A stretch of 64,000 nucleotides of DNA from Thalassococcus_A lentus (GTDB lineage Bacteria; Pseudomonadota; Alphaproteobacteria; Rhodobacterales; Rhodobacteraceae): NCBI RefSeq assembly GCF_028023555.1, contig NZ_JAQIOY010000003.1, forward strand, positions 558,001 to 622,000, in the 5' to 3' direction. Position numbers and translations under genes: made by a program. The first letter of the stretch is position 1, and each line of letters begins with the position of its first letter. A model generated the notes under the pieces. It was not told where the DNA came from and did not search any database. It saw nothing but the letters and a program-made list of their open reading frames with translations. Positions 61,075-64,000 of the stretch are shown piece after piece.

Positions 61075-61125
61075 TGCTGCAGTGCAGAAAAAATACTTGA
61101 ATTTCTGCACTGCAGCATACATATT
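61075..61125 (+). promoter_or_regulatory. phaP promoter with PhaR operators
   Basis: CTGCAGTGCAG (61077-61087) and CTGCACTGCAG (61105-61115) both fit CTGC-N3-GCAG, the PhaR binding pattern in Paracoccus, and the two form a 16-bp inverted repeat. TTGAAT (61097-61102) and CATATT (61120-61125), 17 bp apart, may be -35 and -10; the second operator lies between them. Confidence 0.72.
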
Positions 61126-61182
61126 CTTTTCAGACGCAGAAACGCGGGGTGGGCCCGCAAAGCGACTGAAAGGAATTTCAAG

Positions 61183-61629
61183 ATGGCCAAGACGCAAGAC
61201 TTCACCACCATGATGAAAGACATGATGGGCGCATTCCCTGTTGATACAAAAGCAATGGAAGATGCTTTCAAGACTTCGGCAACTCTGAACGAAAAGCTGT
61301 CCGGCGTTGCTCTGGAAGCGGCTGAGAAATCCACCGAGATTTCCGCCAAGTGGACCAAAGACACCCTGTCCAAGCTGGCAGACATGTCCAAAGCCAAGAC
61401 CGAGCCTGCCGACTACGCCAAGGCGATGACCGACTTCGCGTCCGCTCAGGCAGAAGTTGCAGCCGAAAACATGGCCGCGTTCGCTGAGATCGCGAAGAAA
61501 GTCCAGATGGACACTGTTGAGCTGATGATGGCTGCTGGCAAGGACCTGTCCGAAGACGCGACTGCCGCTGTCAAGAAAGCCACAGACGAGATGACCAAAA
61601 CCGCAAAGAAAGCGGCTTCGGCAAAGTAA
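61183..61629 (+). CDS. phaP: Phasin (PHA granule-associated protein)
   Basis: 148 residues, almost all helix and rich in Ala, Lys and Met (FTTMMKDMMGAFPVDTKAMEDAF; AEKSTEISAKWTKDTLSKLADM). This is the phasin_2 type seen in Rhodobacterales. It coats PHA granules. AAAGGAATT lies upstream of the ATG. Expected to be repressed by PhaR at the dyads upstream. Confidence 0.92.
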   Translation: MAKTQDFTTMMKDMMGAFPVDTKAMEDAFKTSATLNEKLSGVALEAAEKSTEISAKWTKDTLSKLADMSKAKTEPADYAKAMTDFASAQAEVAAENMAAFAEIAKKVQMDTVELMMAAGKDLSEDATAAVKKATDEMTKTAKKAASAK

Positions 61630-61689
61630 GTCTGCATCGCAGACAAAGGGATTTGCGCCCTTCTCCTCCCAAATCGGGCGCAATATTCC

Positions 61690-61719
61690 AGGCGGGTTCT
61701 TCGGAGCCCGCCTTTTTTT
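61690..61719 (+). terminator. Rho-independent terminator of phaP
   Basis: AGGCGGG/CCCGCCT stem with a 10-nt loop and seven T. Confidence 0.88.
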
Positions 61720-61824
61720 GTGCGCGGCTTTGATTTTTGTAGCCTTCCGTCATGCTTGACCCGGACCAGTCCGGGCAATAGCGCTGAACGAAAGGAAAGC
61801 ACTTTTGCGCAAAGGATCTGCCCT

Positions 61825-62895
61825 ATGACCGTGCCCGAATTCATGAAGGGAGTTGTTCTGACCGGCCATGGCGGTCCGGACAAATTGGAATGGCGCACGG
61901 ACCTGCCTGTCCCCCACCCCGATGCACGCGATGTCCTGATCAAGGTTGGGGCCTCTGCCGTGAACAACACGGACATCAATACGCGGATCGGCTGGTACTC
62001 AAAGTCTGTCCGCGGTGATACGGAAACCGGCGCGAACGCAGGATTTGGTGAAGACGCCGATGCCGATGGCGGTTGGGCCGGCGCTTTGGATTTCCCACTT
62101 GTTCAAGGGGCCGATTGTTGTGGCACCATCGTGGCCGTTGGCCAAGAGGTGGACCCAGCGCGCATTGGTGAACGGGTTTTGGTTCGCCCGATGCACACCC
62201 CGTTGGACGCACAGGCCCCCTACAGCCTTGCCACCTTCGGCTCGGAACGCGACGGTGCCTTTGCCGAATACGCGACGATTGCCTCAAAGGATGCCGTTGC
62301 GATTCAATCCGATCTCAGCGACCTGGAACTGGCCAGCTTTCCCTGTGCTTTCACAACAGCCGAAGGCATGATCCAGCGGATTGCCCTGGGCGCTGAACGC
62401 GTATTGATCACGGGCGCCTCTGGCGGTGTGGGATCGGCGGCGATCCAATTGGCAAAACGGCGCGGCGCGCATGTGACCGCACAGACCAGCCCAAGCAAGG
62501 CTGCAGCGCTACGCGATCTGGGCGCTGACGAAATACTGACGCGCGATGATCCGCTGCCGGATCAAGCCTTTGATGCAGTGCTGGATCTGGTGGGCGGCCC
62601 GCGCTGGCCAGAACTGCTGGAAACGCTGCGCAAAGGTGGGCGCTATGTGACATCGGGTGCAATCGCAGGCCCCATTGTCGAACTGGATCTGCGCACGCTG
62701 TATCTGCGTGACTTGTCTTTGGCCGGCAGCACTTGGCAACCCGATAGCGTTTTGACCGATCTGGTTGGCTATATCGAGCGCGGGGAAATTCACCCGATGC
62801 TGGCCGACCACTTTCCGTTGCAGCGCATCAGCGATGCACAAGAAGCCTTTTTGTCAAAATCCCATATCGGCAAGATCGGCCTGACCATCGAATAA
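61825..62895 (+). CDS. Quinone oxidoreductase-like (zinc-free MDR) protein
   Basis: 356 residues. N-terminal GroES-like fold (VLIKVGASAVNNTDINTRIGWY), NAD(P) binding by ITGASGGVGSAAIQLAK, and no structural zinc cysteine cluster, so it is the zeta-crystallin-type group of the MDR superfamily. Acts on alpha,beta-unsaturated ketones or quinones; substrate not known. The ATG at 61825 has AAGGA upstream. No phaR is found where it would be expected, after phaP. Confidence 0.85.
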   Translation: MTVPEFMKGVVLTGHGGPDKLEWRTDLPVPHPDARDVLIKVGASAVNNTDINTRIGWYSKSVRGDTETGANAGFGEDADADGGWAGALDFPLVQGADCCGTIVAVGQEVDPARIGERVLVRPMHTPLDAQAPYSLATFGSERDGAFAEYATIASKDAVAIQSDLSDLELASFPCAFTTAEGMIQRIALGAERVLITGASGGVGSAAIQLAKRRGAHVTAQTSPSKAAALRDLGADEILTRDDPLPDQAFDAVLDLVGGPRWPELLETLRKGGRYVTSGAIAGPIVELDLRTLYLRDLSLAGSTWQPDSVLTDLVGYIERGEIHPMLADHFPLQRISDAQEAFLSKSHIGKIGLTIE

Positions 62896-62896
62896 A

Positions 62897-62925
62897 AAAG
62901 GCCGCCCTTTGCAGGGGCGGCCTTT
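62897..62925. terminator. Inverted repeat after the oxidoreductase gene
   Basis: AAAGGCCGCCC/GGGCGGCCTTT, 11-bp stem and 7-nt loop, between convergent genes. On the minus strand the stem is followed by TTTATT, so it best serves the CoA-transferase transcript. Confidence 0.7.
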
Positions 62926-62946
62926 GGTGTTCTGCGCAAGGATGCC

Positions 62947-63573
62947 TCAGACCAAGGTGGCCTCAGTGGCGGCCCGGAAGTCTGCTTCGCTGACGCCATC
63001 GGCCAGTTCAACGATCTTCAAACCGCCTTCCACGACATCCATCACTCCAAGATTAGTAATGATCCGGTCCACAACGCCGGTTCCGGTCAGAGGCAACGTG
63101 CAGGCCTGAAGGACCTTGCTGTCACCGTGTTTGTTGGTGTGATCCATCACGACCACCACACGGCCAACACCGGCCACCAGATCCATCGCGCCGCCCATGC
63201 CTTTGACGAGCTTGCCGGGGATCATCCAGTTGGCCAAATCGCCATTCTCAGCAACTTCCATTGCACCGAGGATCGCCATGGCGATCTTGCCACCCCGGAT
63301 CATGCCAAAGCTCTGCGAGCTGTCGAAATAGGACGTCTGCGGCAGTTCGGTGATGGTCTGCTTGCCCGCGTTGATCAGGTCGGCGTCTTCTTCGCCCTCA
63401 AACGGAAACGGGCCCATACCCAGCATGCCGTTTTCGGACTGCAGCGTGACTTCGACACCTTCAGGAATGTAGTTCGACACCAGCGTCGGGATACCGATGC
63501 CAAGGTTTACATACATACCGTCTTCGAGTTCCTGTGCGGCGCGTGCCGCCATCTGGTTACGATCCCAAGGCAT
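62947..63573 (-). CDS. scoB: 3-oxoacid CoA-transferase, subunit B
   Basis: 208 residues. Catalytic Glu in QSENGMLGMGP; NLGIGIPTL at the N-terminal end is the CoA-site loop. With subunit A it moves CoA from succinyl-CoA (or acetyl-CoA) to a 3-oxoacid, typically acetoacetate, which fits the PHA genes nearby. Its ATG abuts subunit A's stop. Confidence 0.93.
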   Translation of the reverse strand: MPWDRNQMAARAAQELEDGMYVNLGIGIPTLVSNYIPEGVEVTLQSENGMLGMGPFPFEGEEDADLINAGKQTITELPQTSYFDSSQSFGMIRGGKIAMAILGAMEVAENGDLANWMIPGKLVKGMGGAMDLVAGVGRVVVVMDHTNKHGDSKVLQACTLPLTGTGVVDRIITNLGVMDVVEGGLKIVELADGVSEADFRAATEATLV

Positions 63574-64000
63574 TATGCACCCTCCTTCGTGCGCACGGTG
63601 CGCTGTTCGATCCGCTTTTCATGCTCACCCTGTATCAGGCGGTGCACATAAATGCCCGGCAGGTGGATGTGATCGCCGTCCAACTCACCCGGCTGCACGA
63701 TTTCTTCGACTTCCATCACGCAGACCTTGCCGCACATGGCGGCTGGCGGGTTAAAGTTGCGGGCTGTCTTGCGGAAAATAGCATTGCCAGTGGTGTCTGC
63801 TTTCCAAGCTTTGACGATTGCCAGATCGGCAAAGATGCCTTCTTCGAGGATATAATCCTCACCGCCAAATTGTTTCACTTCCTTGCCCTCGGCAATCACG
63901 GTGCCAACACCGGTCTTGGTGTAAAAGCCCGGAATGCCCGCACCGCCAGCACGCATGCGTTCGGCCAAAGTGCCCTGCGGGTTGAATTCCAGCTCAAGTT
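63573..64000 (-). CDS. scoA: 3-oxoacid CoA-transferase, subunit A (partial)
   Basis: The C-terminal 142 residues are visible; the gene runs off the right edge. GIPGFYTKTGVGT and EEGIFADLAIVKAWKADTTGNAIFR are strong SCOT subunit A motifs. The open frame continues to base 64000 without a break (LELEFNPQGTLAERM upstream). Confidence 0.93.
   Translation of the reverse strand, partial: LELEFNPQGTLAERMRAGGAGIPGFYTKTGVGTVIAEGKEVKQFGGEDYILEEGIFADLAIVKAWKADTTGNAIFRKTARNFNPPAAMCGKVCVMEVEEIVQPGELDGDHIHLPGIYVHRLIQGEHEKRIEQRTVRTKEGA

Overview
The window looks like a chromosome segment of a marine alphaproteobacterium of the Rhodobacterales (Roseobacter group). The grounds are gene content and order: a ribBX-type fusion next to ribH, the block murA / DUF2948 / hisD / UPF0262 / phosphatase / infA / maf / rng / yacG, a phaZ-phaC-phaP cluster with PhaR-type operators, ptsP near lysC, and GC-rich coding with many 1-8 bp stop/start overlaps. 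No species can be named from the sequence alone.

Layout: 1-3044 is core chromosome (ribH partial, ribBX, a zinc-ribbon protein, an SpoU-type rRNA methyltransferase, tRNA-Tyr). 3045-21903 is an integrated element of about 18.9 kb. It is bounded by a 20-bp direct repeat of the tRNA-Tyr 3' end, starts with a tyrosine integrase and carries paired integrase-arm-like sites at both ends. Its left half looks like a phage-satellite or integrated-plasmid replicon: six short overlapping genes of mostly unknown function, a structured intergenic region, a 1243-residue primase-helicase and an iteron-like repeat field. Its right half is defence cargo: a serine recombinase, a complete type I restriction-modification operon (hsdR-hsdM-hsdS), an ATPase-TOPRIM protein 5 bp downstream, and an HNH endonuclease.

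21904-38600 is core and accessory metabolism: polyphosphate kinase 2, trpA, a hydratase, a zinc-uptake regulon (zur-znuC-znuB opposite a His-rich znuA, with two Zur-like boxes between), a 5-oxoprolinase set (pxpB-pxpC-pxpA), a class V aminotransferase, and the housekeeping run from yacG to hisD, into which a nitrilase-family hydrolase, an acetyltransferase and an NTF2-like protein are inserted. 38601-41792 is a 1063-residue single-chain fusion of a catabolic reductive dehalogenase with its own reductase, lying between hisD and DUF2948-murA.

42399-64000 is mostly ordinary: murA with a 58-codon gene upstream, tRNA-Thr, waaA, DUF1178, an SDR, a lower-GC secreted protein with a DUF11-like domain, lysC, a methyltransferase, ptsP, a SulP transporter, mtnP, a DUF2927 protein, a LysE exporter and apt. 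It ends with polyhydroxyalkanoate metabolism (phaZ against phaC-phaP), a quinone-oxidoreductase-like protein and the two subunits of a 3-oxoacid CoA-transferase, the second cut by the right edge.

The parts most worth attention are the integrated element (its replication module and its ATPase-TOPRIM plus HNH pair behind a type I RM operon) and the self-sufficient reductive dehalogenase.
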